Positions 15,032-24,034 of a DNA stretch of 39,941 bases are shown here, piece after piece. The stretch is from Anaerolineales bacterium. Lineage in GTDB: Bacteria; Chloroflexota; Anaerolineae; Anaerolineales; UBA11858. The position numbers and the translations under genes were made by a program. Where the stretch lies: assembly GCA_021108255.1 (NCBI GenBank), contig JAIORG010000051.1, positions 1 to 39,941 on the forward strand. Reading direction: 5' to 3'. Under the pieces are notes generated by a model. It worked only from the letters and a program-made list of their open reading frames with translations, ran no database searches and was not told the DNA's origin. Numbering within the stretch: position 1 is the first letter of the stretch; the number at the start of each line of letters is the position of its first letter.

Positions 15032-15970
15032 ATGGCACGAAATATTGCGTGGAAGGATTTATATACCTTGCTGCGCTACCAAAAGCAGCAGCAGTATCTG
15101 GATAATACCCTCAGGTTGGTTTACAATCCGGGTTTGTTTTCAAGCGCCCTGCTCTCCATAGCTGCTCCCGCACTCGGATTTTTTACGGGAGTTCACCCCC
15201 TTGATTCTAAACACTACCCGTTATTAATTGGTCAAATCTATCATTCTTCTGCGAGTTTATCAGCCCGGCTGGCATTCCTGGCGCCGATGGAAATGAGTTC
15301 ACAGACCGGAGTAGGGAAACTGCTCTCATTGCTCACGGCTCAGGTGGGAGAACGGGGCGCCGTACAGATTCTGGCAGAAGTACCCCTGAATGTACCCGAA
15401 GAAAATATTCTCTACCAGGCTGGTTTTCGTGTCTATGCAGAGCAGCAGATCTGGAAATTCCCCCGGAAATTCTCGTCTGGTACAGGAAATATATTATGGA
15501 TTCCAATTTCACAAGGGGATGGTGATCAGATTGTATCTTTATACCAGAAGATCATACCCGGCGCGGTCCAGCGGGTGGAACCTCCACCTGCTTTCCCGAA
15601 AATTGAAGGCATGATTTGTTGGCACGAAGGAAGAGCAGCGGGCTTTGCGGAAACCAGATTTGGTCCTAAAGGCATCCTGGTGGATATAATCCTGGAACCG
15701 GAGTTACCGGACATGGATGAATATCTGGCGGCTTTGATTTCCAATTTGCCCTATCGCAATACTCGTGATGTTTACCTTCGGGTCCGTTCCTATCAGGAGA
15801 GGATTGCTTCAGCCCTGGTGAGAGCCGGAGCCGATCCTGGACCAGAACAAAGAGCAGTGGTGAAAAGATTGGCTGTCCACTATAATGCCAAACAGACATT
15901 TAACTATCAAGCGTTTGAAAAACAGCCGGATATTACAACCCCGATATCCAACACAGAAATAAAGAACTAA
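15032..15970 (+). CDS. GNAT-like acetyltransferase, degenerate
   Basis: A 312-residue protein. Residues about 80-150 have the GNAT-like order (helix, then AQVGERGAVQILAEV, then YQAGFRVYAEQQIW); a second divergent half occupies about 170-290 with similar spacing of G-F-A-E and R-V-R-S-Y elements. Catalytic residues are not clear, so an enzymatic role is uncertain. It ends two bases before the AAA/R3H gene and is probably co-transcribed with it. Confidence 0.6.
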   Translation: MARNIAWKDLYTLLRYQKQQQYLDNTLRLVYNPGLFSSALLSIAAPALGFFTGVHPLDSKHYPLLIGQIYHSSASLSARLAFLAPMEMSSQTGVGKLLSLLTAQVGERGAVQILAEVPLNVPEENILYQAGFRVYAEQQIWKFPRKFSSGTGNILWIPISQGDGDQIVSLYQKIIPGAVQRVEPPPAFPKIEGMICWHEGRAAGFAETRFGPKGILVDIILEPELPDMDEYLAALISNLPYRNTRDVYLRVRSYQERIASALVRAGADPGPEQRAVVKRLAVHYNAKQTFNYQAFEKQPDITTPISNTEIKN

Positions 15971-15972
15971 TT

Positions 15973-17535
15973 ATGTCAAACCATCGCATTACCGACAACT
16001 TAGACTCATTGTTTGAAGTCTTGCCGCCGGAAATCAGCAAGTCAATCACTGTAGAAGGGAAGAACGCTGATTTGATCGAGGTTATTCTTGATCTCGGGCG
16101 CGTTCCAACAGCGCGATTTTCTGAAGAAGAATTTGAATTGAGCAGCAGCGAGATCACCCGCAAGGATATTGGATATGTAGTTAAGCGGATTGGCAAATTT
16201 GATGGTGACAACCGAGCTGGTTTAGAACGCACCTTGCATAGAATTGCCGCTCTCCGGAATCGCACAGGAGAAATCGTCGGTTTGACTTGCCGGGTTGGGA
16301 GATCGGTTTATGGAACAACGGATATAGTCAAAGATTTAATCGAAAGTGGTAAAAGCCTGCTGATTTTAGGTCGCCCGGGGGTGGGAAAAACAACCATGCT
16401 GCGGGAAGCGGCCAGGATTCTGGCGGAGAATAAAAGGGTAGTGATAGTAGATACCTCCAATGAAATAGCGGGTGATGGGGACGTTCCCCATCCTGCAATC
16501 GGTAAAGCCCGCCGGATGCAGGTTGCCCAGCCTTCACTTCAGCATGAGGTGATGATTGAAGCGGTGGAAAACCACAATCCGGAAGTAATTGTAATTGATG
16601 AAATTGGAAGAGAATTGGAAGCCCTGGCTGCCCGCACCATAGCAGAACGAGGGGTGCAGTTGATTGGAACTGCTCACGGAAACACTCTTCAGAACCTGTT
16701 GATAAATCCAACCCTGGCAGACCTTGTAGGAGGAATTGAATCGGTTACACTTTCTGACGAGGAAGCCAGGCGAAGGGGAACTCAAAAAACCGTTCTGGAA
16801 CGTCGATCCAATCCTACTTTTCATGTACTGATAGAAATTCAGACCCGGGACAGCATGGCAATTCATCAAGATGTCGCAACAGCGGTAGATTCACTTCTGC
16901 GAGGTGAACTGCTTATACCTGAAGTCAGGTCCCGGGCAGAAGATGGTGAGATTAATATTAAAAAGACACCTACCCGGCCCGTATTACAGAGTGTTGGAGC
17001 GGACCCCATCCCCGAGGACGAATTTGCTGGCGATAAACCGCAATGGCAGCTGGATCATGAAGATTTAGAAACTTTACCGGTTTTTACTTATGGTGTTGCC
17101 CGCGACCGGATGCTGAAAGCAGCCAAAAACTTAAATGTTCCAATCTCTATTGAAAAATATGTCAAGGATGCCCGAATAGCAGTCACCCTGAAACATCATT
17201 ACCGGGATAATCCAAAGGCAATTGCAGAAGCAGAAGAACTGGGCTTGCCAATTTATGTCTTAAGATCAAATACTGCCAAAAGAATGGAGCATTTATTAAA
17301 GGATGTCTTCAATCTAAAAAATGGCTCTCTTTCCAAAAGTGACGAACAGGCACTGCAGCAAACCCAGGGTGCCATCCAGGCAGTCCTGAATGGAGAACGT
17401 TGGGTGGAACTCCCACCGGCTTCATCTTATATCAGACGCCTTCAACATCAGATGGTGAACCAGGCAAATTTGGTTTCCCATTCTTACGGGAAAGATCCTA
17501 ACCGGAGGGTGAGGATCTTCAGGGAAGAATCGTAA
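15973..17535 (+). CDS. AAA ATPase with C-terminal R3H domain (Ycf45/SpoIIIAA-like)
   Basis: A 520-residue protein. The N-terminal domain (about 1-100) precedes a RecA/secretion-ATPase-like core: Walker A GRPGVGKT at 133-140 and Walker B VIVIDE at 205-210 with an LIGTAHGNTL segment after it. A linker and a region at about 360-440 follow, then an R3H domain (about 455-510, R-R-L-Q-H). This is the Ycf45 / SpoIIIAA-like class of cyanobacteria, plastids and Chloroflexota; R3H binds single-stranded nucleic acid. Its job is not well defined. Starts two bases after the previous stop. Confidence 0.88.
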   Translation: MSNHRITDNLDSLFEVLPPEISKSITVEGKNADLIEVILDLGRVPTARFSEEEFELSSSEITRKDIGYVVKRIGKFDGDNRAGLERTLHRIAALRNRTGEIVGLTCRVGRSVYGTTDIVKDLIESGKSLLILGRPGVGKTTMLREAARILAENKRVVIVDTSNEIAGDGDVPHPAIGKARRMQVAQPSLQHEVMIEAVENHNPEVIVIDEIGRELEALAARTIAERGVQLIGTAHGNTLQNLLINPTLADLVGGIESVTLSDEEARRRGTQKTVLERRSNPTFHVLIEIQTRDSMAIHQDVATAVDSLLRGELLIPEVRSRAEDGEINIKKTPTRPVLQSVGADPIPEDEFAGDKPQWQLDHEDLETLPVFTYGVARDRMLKAAKNLNVPISIEKYVKDARIAVTLKHHYRDNPKAIAEAEELGLPIYVLRSNTAKRMEHLLKDVFNLKNGSLSKSDEQALQQTQGAIQAVLNGERWVELPPASSYIRRLQHQMVNQANLVSHSYGKDPNRRVRIFREES

Positions 17536-17595
17536 CCAGCCAATAATAGATAAAGAAAGAGCTGAAAAAACATAGAGTTGGAAACTCATTAATCA

Positions 17596-18237
17596 ATGCA
17601 GAGTAAACCGGGAAAATTTATCACCTTCGAAGGCCCTGACGGCAGCGGAAAAACTGCTCAGATGGATATATTGGCTGAGCAGTTAATTCAGGAGGGATAC
17701 CCCATACTGACAACCAGGGAACCTGGCGGGACATCCATCGGGGACCAGATTAGGGAAACCCTGCTGGATTTAAAAAACACAGCCATGGTGGACCGTACCG
17801 AAGCATTACTGTACCAGGCTGCCCGGGCTCAGCTGGTTGATGAGATTATTAAACCTCATCTGGCTGAAGGCGGCATTGTATTGTGCGACCGCTATGCGGA
17901 TTCCACCCTGGCATACCAGGGTTATGGTCACAAGAATACGGTGGAATCACTGCGGGGGATTATTCATTATGCAACCGGGGGACTAACCCCTGACTTGACA
18001 GTCCTGCTGGACTTGGAACCGGAAGTGGGTTTACAACGCCGGCTGGATGCAGGAGGACTCAATCGGCTGGATGCCTATGATATAGACTTTCACCACCGGG
18101 TTAGAGCCGGATATCTTGAGTTGGTTAAGGCAGACCCTGATCGCTGGATAATTGTGGATGCCGGGCGCTCATTTGAAGAAGTCCAGGCAGAACTGTGGAA
18201 AATACTTCTGGAGTGGCTGAAAGCGTGCGGGCAATAA
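17596..18237 (+). CDS. tmk: Thymidylate kinase
   Basis: A 213-residue kinase that phosphorylates dTMP to dTDP. The P-loop FEGPDGSGKT is at about 11-20, the TREPGGT segment at about 40-46, and the DRYADST motif with QGYG after it at about 97-110, all as in the family. There is no strong Shine-Dalgarno before the ATG. It is transcribed rightward after the AAA/R3H gene and faces the fmdB-like gene downstream. Confidence 0.95.
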   Translation: MQSKPGKFITFEGPDGSGKTAQMDILAEQLIQEGYPILTTREPGGTSIGDQIRETLLDLKNTAMVDRTEALLYQAARAQLVDEIIKPHLAEGGIVLCDRYADSTLAYQGYGHKNTVESLRGIIHYATGGLTPDLTVLLDLEPEVGLQRRLDAGGLNRLDAYDIDFHHRVRAGYLELVKADPDRWIIVDAGRSFEEVQAELWKILLEWLKACGQ

Positions 18238-18285
18238 TTACAGTGGGAGGATTGTCAAAGGTTAACTTGCTTGCAGGGTTCAGAT

Positions 18286-18678
18286 TTATAGATCAAGACC
18301 GGGGTTGAGGCCGTCCCCGCCAGAGCCCAGATCTGGAAGATCGTTTTCTATATCCTCGGGAGATTGACCTTTTTCCAGCCGGTCGACCACTTCATCAAAT
18401 TCGGGACCCATATCTTCCCCTAATTCCTGGCTCATCTGGCGCATCATTTTTCCAAGTGTTTGGGGGTCATTATCCAGCCCCTCTAATTGTTCCGGGTCAG
18501 TTAACGATTCCAGCCTCCCTTCCTCGGAACGGGCAACCCGGACTGGTTTGATTATCCGCCTGATTTGCGAACTTTCACACATGGGACAACTTATCATCTG
18601 GGATCCGTATTCCTGATAGGTTAGGAATATTTCAAAAACTTGATTACAATCAGTACAATAGTATTCGTAATACGGCAT
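18286..18678 (-). CDS. FmdB-family zinc-ribbon protein
   Basis: A 130-residue protein. A zinc ribbon at the N-terminus (MPYYEYYC, C8, C11, C31, C34) is followed by an acidic, low-complexity tail (about 55-130) rich in Asp, Glu and Gly. Small FmdB proteins are putative regulators with no firm function. It lies between tmk and gmk on the opposite strand. Confidence 0.88.
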   Translation of the reverse strand: MPYYEYYCTDCNQVFEIFLTYQEYGSQMISCPMCESSQIRRIIKPVRVARSEEGRLESLTDPEQLEGLDNDPQTLGKMMRQMSQELGEDMGPEFDEVVDRLEKGQSPEDIENDLPDLGSGGDGLNPGLDL

Positions 18679-18740
18679 AAAGCAAACTCCAAAAGGTGGA
18701 AAATGTACGCTCCAATTATAACGGATAAGGATATTTTGTT

Positions 18741-19373
18741 ATGAATGACAACTCATCGGCTTCTATATTTAATCTGAATCCGCCAAACCCCCTATTAATT
18801 GTGATCTCCGGTCCTTCCGGGGTGGGGAAAGATTCTGTGCTGGAGGTGATGAAATCTCGTGGTTTGCCATTTCATTTTGTAATCACTGCGACCACTCGTG
18901 AACCCCGTCCTGAAGAAGTAGATGGGGAGGACTATTTTTTTCTATCCGAAGATGAATTCGCCAGGATGATTAATGAAGGAGAACTGCTGGAATATGCAGT
19001 AGTTTATCAAGACTACAAAGGCATTCCGAAATCACAGGTGAGAAAAGCCCTGGCTAGCGGAAAAAATGTCATCATGAGGATCGATGTCCAGGGAGCTGAA
19101 ACAGTGCGGAATTTAGCTGAGGATGCGCTGTTGATTTTTTTGTCTCCCCAGAGTGATGAAGAATTGATTAACCGCCTGAAAAAGAGAAATACAGAAACCA
19201 AAGAAAGTCTGAAATTGAGAATAGCAACCACACGCCAGGAGTTTAAGAAGATTGATTTGTTTGATTATATTGTTGTAAACAGAGATGATCACTTAAACGA
19301 GACGGTGGATGCAATAGAAGCCATAATCAAAGCAGAACAACAGCGTGTTCGCCAACGAGAAGTAAATTTATGA
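18741..19373 (+). CDS. gmk: Guanylate kinase
   Basis: A 210-residue enzyme that phosphorylates GMP. The P-loop GPSGVGKDS is at about 24-32, with T-T-R-E-P-R-P-E-E-V-D-G-E-D-Y-F as the nucleotide-binding segment. A 15-residue Asn/Pro-rich leader precedes the domain. The Shine-Dalgarno is AAGG at some distance. The ATGA overlap with the following rhomboid gene suggests translational coupling. Confidence 0.95.
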   Translation: MNDNSSASIFNLNPPNPLLIVISGPSGVGKDSVLEVMKSRGLPFHFVITATTREPRPEEVDGEDYFFLSEDEFARMINEGELLEYAVVYQDYKGIPKSQVRKALASGKNVIMRIDVQGAETVRNLAEDALLIFLSPQSDEELINRLKKRNTETKESLKLRIATTRQEFKKIDLFDYIVVNRDDHLNETVDAIEAIIKAEQQRVRQREVNL

Positions 19374-20422
19374 ATCAGAATAATTTACCCGTTTCTTCAG
19401 AAAAAAACAATCCAGGTCAGCAGTTAGTTTCTATCATCCTCTCTGAAGTCTCCCGAAAATATAATATAGATTTATCTCAGGATCCGGTAGCGCTGGAGCG
19501 GATCAAGGACGCAGTGGAGAAAGCCAGATTGGAGCTGGACACAAACCCCCAACCGGAGATAAATCTTCCTTCTATCAGTGCCAACCCTTCCGGTCCAATA
19601 CATTTCCAAAGAGTGGTGTCCCGGGAGGATTATTACCCGGATAGTCCTGAAGTAGAAAATATTGGAAGGCATCAGGAACAGGTGGACGGATACACAAGTC
19701 AAGCCCAGCCAGCCCTGAGAATTAAGCTTCCTGACCGGAAACCGCTGGTTACTTACTCTTTGATGGTCATTAATGTGGTTTTGTATCTGCTTCAAATTCT
19801 GACCGATAGTCTGGTGGGTTTTGATGTTCCGGCAGCGATAGGTTTAAAAGTAAACGAGTTGATTTTCGCAGGTCAATATTGGCGGCTGGTAACGCCCATG
19901 TTCCTGCATGGATCAATTCTTCATCTTGGATTTAATATGTATGCCCTTTATATCCTGGGAAGAAGGGTGGAGCGCTTCTTTGGATCATTCCGTTTCCTCG
20001 GATTGTACTTAATCGCCGGGATTGCCGGCAACATGTTTTCTTTCTTCTTCACCCCGGCCCCTTCTCTGGGATCATCCACGGCAATCTTTGGTATCTTGGG
20101 GGCAGAGGGTGTTTTTATCTACCAGCATAGAAAATTATTCGGGGATCAATTCCGGGTCGCTCTCAAGCAGATTGTCCAGGTCGCAGTTGTGAACATCTTG
20201 ATTGGCTTGTCTCCCGGGATTGATAACTGGGGGCATATCGGAGGCTTGATTGGTGGAGTACTTTTTACCTGGTTCACTGGTCCTGTTTTCCAGGTTCAGG
20301 GAGCCCCACCCCTGCTCAGGTTGGAGGATAAACGGGCCCTTAGAACCATTGGGATCGGATTTACTATTCAGCTAATTTTGCTGATTGGTTTAATTGCCTT
20401 GATCATCTTTTTTAGAGGTTAA
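19370..20422 (+). CDS. Rhomboid intramembrane protease with DnaK-like N-terminal segment
   Basis: A 350-residue protein. Residues about 125-305 form the six-helix rhomboid core: H180-x4-H185-x3-N189 in helix 2, the catalytic serine S236 in GSST (variant of GxSx), and H289 in NWGHIGGLIGG; a last hydrophobic segment is at about 325-348. Rhomboids cut membrane proteins within or near their transmembrane helices. The cytosolic N-terminus is unexpected: residues about 17-86 follow the DnaK/Hsp70 nucleotide-binding-domain pattern, including IDL..DP.A..R.K.A.EKA, EINLP, SGP.H and an Arg seven residues later. Its first codon overlaps the gmk stop. Catalytic residues look intact. Confidence 0.92.
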   Translation: MNQNNLPVSSEKNNPGQQLVSIILSEVSRKYNIDLSQDPVALERIKDAVEKARLELDTNPQPEINLPSISANPSGPIHFQRVVSREDYYPDSPEVENIGRHQEQVDGYTSQAQPALRIKLPDRKPLVTYSLMVINVVLYLLQILTDSLVGFDVPAAIGLKVNELIFAGQYWRLVTPMFLHGSILHLGFNMYALYILGRRVERFFGSFRFLGLYLIAGIAGNMFSFFFTPAPSLGSSTAIFGILGAEGVFIYQHRKLFGDQFRVALKQIVQVAVVNILIGLSPGIDNWGHIGGLIGGVLFTWFTGPVFQVQGAPPLLRLEDKRALRTIGIGFTIQLILLIGLIALIIFFRG

Positions 20423-20492
20423 TCAGCCAATATCAGTGGATTATCTGGGTTGGTTTCCTTGCTTATCCGCCTCTTATAGAAACGCGGGATCA

Positions 20493-20521
20493 TTGACTGC
20501 GCTTCTGCCATCTGGTAAAAT
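20493..20521 (+). promoter_or_regulatory. Sigma-A promoter of rplI
   Basis: TTGACT and TAAAAT are separated by 17 bases, about 75 bases before the rplI start. It may also drive downstream genes. Confidence 0.7.
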
Positions 20522-20596
20522 TTTCCGCGTCTTGTGCGTTGTACCCTTCGCGCCAGATATACTCTATTCAAAATTTAGTAGAAAGGGCTAGAAACC

Positions 20597-21241
20597 ATGA
20601 AAGTATTGCTATTAGAAGACGTGTATAAGTTAGGCCGTGCCGGGGATGTAAAAAAAGTAGCTCCCGGTTATGCCCGGAATTACCTGATGCCTCAGGGATT
20701 GGTTGTTTTGGCAACCCCCGGCGCTGTTAAGCAGGCTGGACGGATCCAGAAACACGGTGAAGTAAAACGGGCCAAGGTTAATAAGGAATTAGGCGGTGTT
20801 GCAGAACAGCTGGAAGGAAAACGGTTACTGTTTGCTGCCAAAGCTAGTGAGACCCGCCGGCTGTATGGCTCCATTAACACCCAGATGATCGCTGATAAAG
20901 TCAGCGAAGAAATCGGAGTGACCATTGAAGCCAAACAGATTGAATCCCAACCTTTACGCATGATCGGAAAACATGATTTGTCAGTCCGCTTGACAATAGA
21001 CCTGATCCCGAAAATAGAAATCATCGTTTACCGTGAAGGCGAAACACCCGAATCCGCCCTGGAAGAAGAAGAACAGGAAGCACTGAGAGTGGAAGAAGCA
21101 CTGGTTGATATCTTTGAAGATGAAGATGTTGATCAGGATGTTGAATTCGATGAAGTGGCTGACGAGAGTGACCTTGCTGCTGAAGCTGATCTGACTGAAG
21201 AGGTTGAGGAAGTGGAGATCGAGGAAGACGAGACTGAGTAA
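20597..21241 (+). CDS. rplI: Ribosomal protein L9 with long acidic C-terminal tail
   Basis: A 214-residue protein. The N-terminal L9 domain (1-50, with the family signature G-x2-x-x-V-x2-G-Y-A-R-N-Y-L), the connecting helix and the C-terminal domain (about 75-147) are normal, with the usual length near 148. Residues about 150-214 form an extra tail of mainly Glu and Asp with little Lys/Arg. AGAAAGGG precedes the start. It has its own promoter. What the tail does is unknown; see findings. Confidence 0.95.
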   Translation: MKVLLLEDVYKLGRAGDVKKVAPGYARNYLMPQGLVVLATPGAVKQAGRIQKHGEVKRAKVNKELGGVAEQLEGKRLLFAAKASETRRLYGSINTQMIADKVSEEIGVTIEAKQIESQPLRMIGKHDLSVRLTIDLIPKIEIIVYREGETPESALEEEEQEALRVEEALVDIFEDEDVDQDVEFDEVADESDLAAEADLTEEVEEVEIEEDETE

Positions 21242-21270
21242 GAGTTCTACAACCTGCAAATGAAAAGTAT

Positions 21271-21308
21271 ACCGGTCTGGGATCAGCCAAACAGCTGGCC
21301 AGGCCGGT
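21271..21308 (+). terminator. Terminator hairpin after rplI
   Basis: ACCGGTCTGG pairs with CCAGGCCGGT (one G-T pair), followed by a short T-containing tract. Located 30 bases after the rplI stop and ending 15 bases before the next start; no separate promoter is clear for the following gene. Confidence 0.55.
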
Positions 21309-21322
21309 CTTTGTATTGACAT

Positions 21323-22576
21323 ATGGTTGAAAATAAACTCACGATTGGGCAGATATTAAAACTATCCCGGGAAGAACAGAAACTCTCTTTAGATGATATT
21401 TCTGTTTTGACTCGCATCCGGGTGAAGTATTTATCTGCAATTGAAGCGGACAATTTTGATGCTCTACCTTCTTCTGTGCAGCAAAAAGGTTTTGTCCGGG
21501 CGTATGCCAGAGCACTTGCCCTGGATCCTTCTCCCCTGGTCGCTCAATTGAGATTGTCTGAAGGTGAGGAAGTTTCCAGTGAACCCGGATCTCCTCAAGA
21601 TGAATCAAAAACATCCTCAGCGCCTAAAGAAACTCCACCCCTGGGAAAAATTGGAACAACCTTAAAAACCCAGCGGGAAAGATTGGGCTTTACTCTCTCC
21701 AATGTAGAAAGCCAGATATTTATTCCGGAACGCTACTTGACAGCAATTGAGAATGGCAGTCTTGAAGAGCTGCCATCCACTGTTCAGGGTAGAGGGATGG
21801 TTAAGAACTATGCTCAGTTCCTGGGTTTGGATCCAGAACCGTTGTTATTAAACTATGCAGAAGTGCTGCAGACACGGTTATCTAAGGTACGTAAGCATGC
21901 ACCTGATATGGGCGGTTCTTTCTCCCTGTGGGTTTGGTTGCGCCGCTTTATCGCCAGTCCGACGGTATTATGGATTGGGGTAGTGCTGTTGATTGCAAGT
22001 GTGTCGATCTGGTCTGGTGTGTTGATATTTGGGAATCAAGGATTAGCTCCTGAAACCACTGCAACCATTCCCGGTGTGGCGGATATACTGCTGCCGTCCC
22101 TTACTCATACACCAACTCCGGAGCAGCTTTTAACTACGCCGGGAGAGATTGAAGTTGATGTAATTCTTACCCCGGAACCCGCAGATCCTGGTGTTGAGGT
22201 AGGAGAGCCAACATCCACTCTGCAGTTTACCGGGAATGAAAAAATTCAGATTCAATTAGTCCTCATCCAGAGATCCTGGGTGAGGGTGACAGTCGATAAT
22301 ATCTTGGCTTTTGAAGGCAGATTACTCCCGGGGAGCGTAAAATTATTTGGCGGGGAATTGAGAATTGAAATTCTGACCGGGAACGCTGCCGGCGTAAAAG
22401 TGATTTATAACCAGCGGGATTTGGGCGTAATGGGTCTTTACGGCGAGGTAATTAACCGAGTATATTCTGCTGAAGGAATAGCTACGCCAACCCCATTAGT
22501 AACATTTACACCGACTCCAACGGAAACACCCGCGGTTACTTCTACACCAACACAAACAACAACCCTGCTGCCGTAG
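21323..22576 (+). CDS. RodZ-like membrane protein with two N-terminal HTH domains
   Basis: A 417-residue protein with two copies of the RodZ-type HTH_25 domain (about 8-75 and 108-185; each has the Y-L-x-A-I-E... and L-P-S pattern), then a single transmembrane helix (about 214-237), a DUF4115-like extracytoplasmic domain (about 290-385) and a Thr-Pro-rich tail. RodZ binds MreB and the cell-wall machinery, or acts as a cytosolic DNA- or protein-binding module; most homologues have only one HTH. The tail pattern is typical of surface-exposed linkers in this lineage. No Shine-Dalgarno is obvious. Confidence 0.85.
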   Translation: MVENKLTIGQILKLSREEQKLSLDDISVLTRIRVKYLSAIEADNFDALPSSVQQKGFVRAYARALALDPSPLVAQLRLSEGEEVSSEPGSPQDESKTSSAPKETPPLGKIGTTLKTQRERLGFTLSNVESQIFIPERYLTAIENGSLEELPSTVQGRGMVKNYAQFLGLDPEPLLLNYAEVLQTRLSKVRKHAPDMGGSFSLWVWLRRFIASPTVLWIGVVLLIASVSIWSGVLIFGNQGLAPETTATIPGVADILLPSLTHTPTPEQLLTTPGEIEVDVILTPEPADPGVEVGEPTSTLQFTGNEKIQIQLVLIQRSWVRVTVDNILAFEGRLLPGSVKLFGGELRIEILTGNAAGVKVIYNQRDLGVMGLYGEVINRVYSAEGIATPTPLVTFTPTPTETPAVTSTPTQTTTLLP

Positions 22577-22604
22577 CAAAAATATCTGGAAGAATAACCA
22601 AATA

Positions 22605-23960
22605 ATGAAGAAAAAAACCTTTCACCTGGTATCTCTCGGATGTGCTAAAAATACCGTTGATTCCAATTCCATGGCCCAGATGCTGCAGGGGGATGGATTT
22701 TCGGCAGAAGAGAATCCCCAGCAAGCTGAATTTTTGATTGTCAACACTTGCGGATTTATCGAACCGGCCCGGGAAGAATCTTATGCCGTTTTGAAGGAAT
22801 TGGCATCAGTGAAAGAAAAAGGTCAGCTGCTGGTTGCGGCGGGATGCCTTACTCAGCGGTACGGTGAAGATGTTGTCCAGCAGGTTCCCGGGATAGACGG
22901 AGTGATTGGTACCCGACGGTGGATGGACATCCTTCAGGTAATAAAAAACCTGCGAGAGGAAGGGCATCCTCAACCCTTGTATCACTTACCGGATACTAAA
23001 GTAGTTGGCCGCTCTCCGCTGGGAACAGTAGGGGCCCATATCCAGGGAAGCAGTGCTTACCTGAAGATTGCAGATGGCTGCCGCCGTCCCTGTGCCTTTT
23101 GCGCCATTCCCAAGATCAAAGGAACAACTATCAGTCGTCCCCTTGAGGATATTTTGCGGGATACCCGGTATCTTCAAAATCAGGGTGTTCGGGAGATCAA
23201 CCTGATCGCACAGGATACTACTGATTATGGACATGACCTGGGACAAAAAGACGGCTTAGCGGGTTTGCTGGAGGAATTGACCCGGACAGCACCAGAGGTC
23301 GATTGGATTCGAATCTTATATGCCTACCCGGGGTATATAACAGACCGGCTGATCGAGGTGATGGCCTCCAATCAACAAATTTTGCCTTATATTGATATTC
23401 CTCTTCAGCATGCGGACCCGGGGGTATTAAAAAGTATGCGTCGTCCGGCAAATATGGATTGGGTCTACAGGACAGTGGAAAAACTGCGAAAAGAAATGCC
23501 CGGGTTGGCCCTGCGAACTACTTTTATTGTGGGCTATCCGGGTGAAACCGAAAAAGCGTTTGAAACCCTGCTTGATTTTATAGAAGAGGTCCAGTTTGAC
23601 CGGGTTGGTGTATTTGAATTTTCCTTCGAACCAGGTACAACCTCTGAAGACCTGGGCGATCCTGTCCCAACAGCCGTAAAAACAGAAAGGAAAGAACGAT
23701 TAATGTTAACCCAGCAGAGGATATCTCTTCAGAAAAACCAGGCCCTGGTAGGAAAAACATTAGACGTACTAATTGAAGGGCAGGGAATCGTTGATGGTTC
23801 AACAGAGGTGATCTCACTTGGCCGTACCTACCGGGATGCTCCGGAAATTGACGGTATGGTGATTGTGGAAGGAGAGCTCCCAGAAGGGAGAATTGCCCCT
23901 GTGAGGATAACTGGAGCAATGACCTATGACCTGACTGGAGTTCCTGATCCCGGAAAGTGA
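22605..23960 (+). CDS. rimO: Ribosomal protein S12 methylthiotransferase
   Basis: A 451-residue radical SAM enzyme that adds a methylthio group to Asp89 of S12. The N-terminal UPF0004 domain has SLGCAKN (C14), NTCGF and GCL cysteines for the auxiliary cluster; the radical SAM motif CRRPCAFC is in the middle (about residue 160), and a TRAM domain ends the protein. The RimO SLGC-x-KN-x-VDS signature distinguishes it from MiaB. GGAAG precedes the start. Confidence 0.93.
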   Translation: MKKKTFHLVSLGCAKNTVDSNSMAQMLQGDGFSAEENPQQAEFLIVNTCGFIEPAREESYAVLKELASVKEKGQLLVAAGCLTQRYGEDVVQQVPGIDGVIGTRRWMDILQVIKNLREEGHPQPLYHLPDTKVVGRSPLGTVGAHIQGSSAYLKIADGCRRPCAFCAIPKIKGTTISRPLEDILRDTRYLQNQGVREINLIAQDTTDYGHDLGQKDGLAGLLEELTRTAPEVDWIRILYAYPGYITDRLIEVMASNQQILPYIDIPLQHADPGVLKSMRRPANMDWVYRTVEKLRKEMPGLALRTTFIVGYPGETEKAFETLLDFIEEVQFDRVGVFEFSFEPGTTSEDLGDPVPTAVKTERKERLMLTQQRISLQKNQALVGKTLDVLIEGQGIVDGSTEVISLGRTYRDAPEIDGMVIVEGELPEGRIAPVRITGAMTYDLTGVPDPGK

Positions 23961-24034
23961 ATGGCACCTAAACTAATTATCAACAGAGACACGTTTCACT
24001 TGCAGAGTAAAGCGTTCCATGTTAAGTTAACCCT

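Noticed and set aside
19370-20422. The rhomboid protein as an inactive (iRhom-like) member
   Set aside because: The catalytic Ser and His are both present and GSST is an accepted variant of the active-site motif.
22470-22570. Repeated ACACC/ACTCC units near the end of the RodZ-like gene
   Set aside because: They encode the Thr-Pro-rich tail of the protein and are not a separate DNA repeat or CRISPR array.
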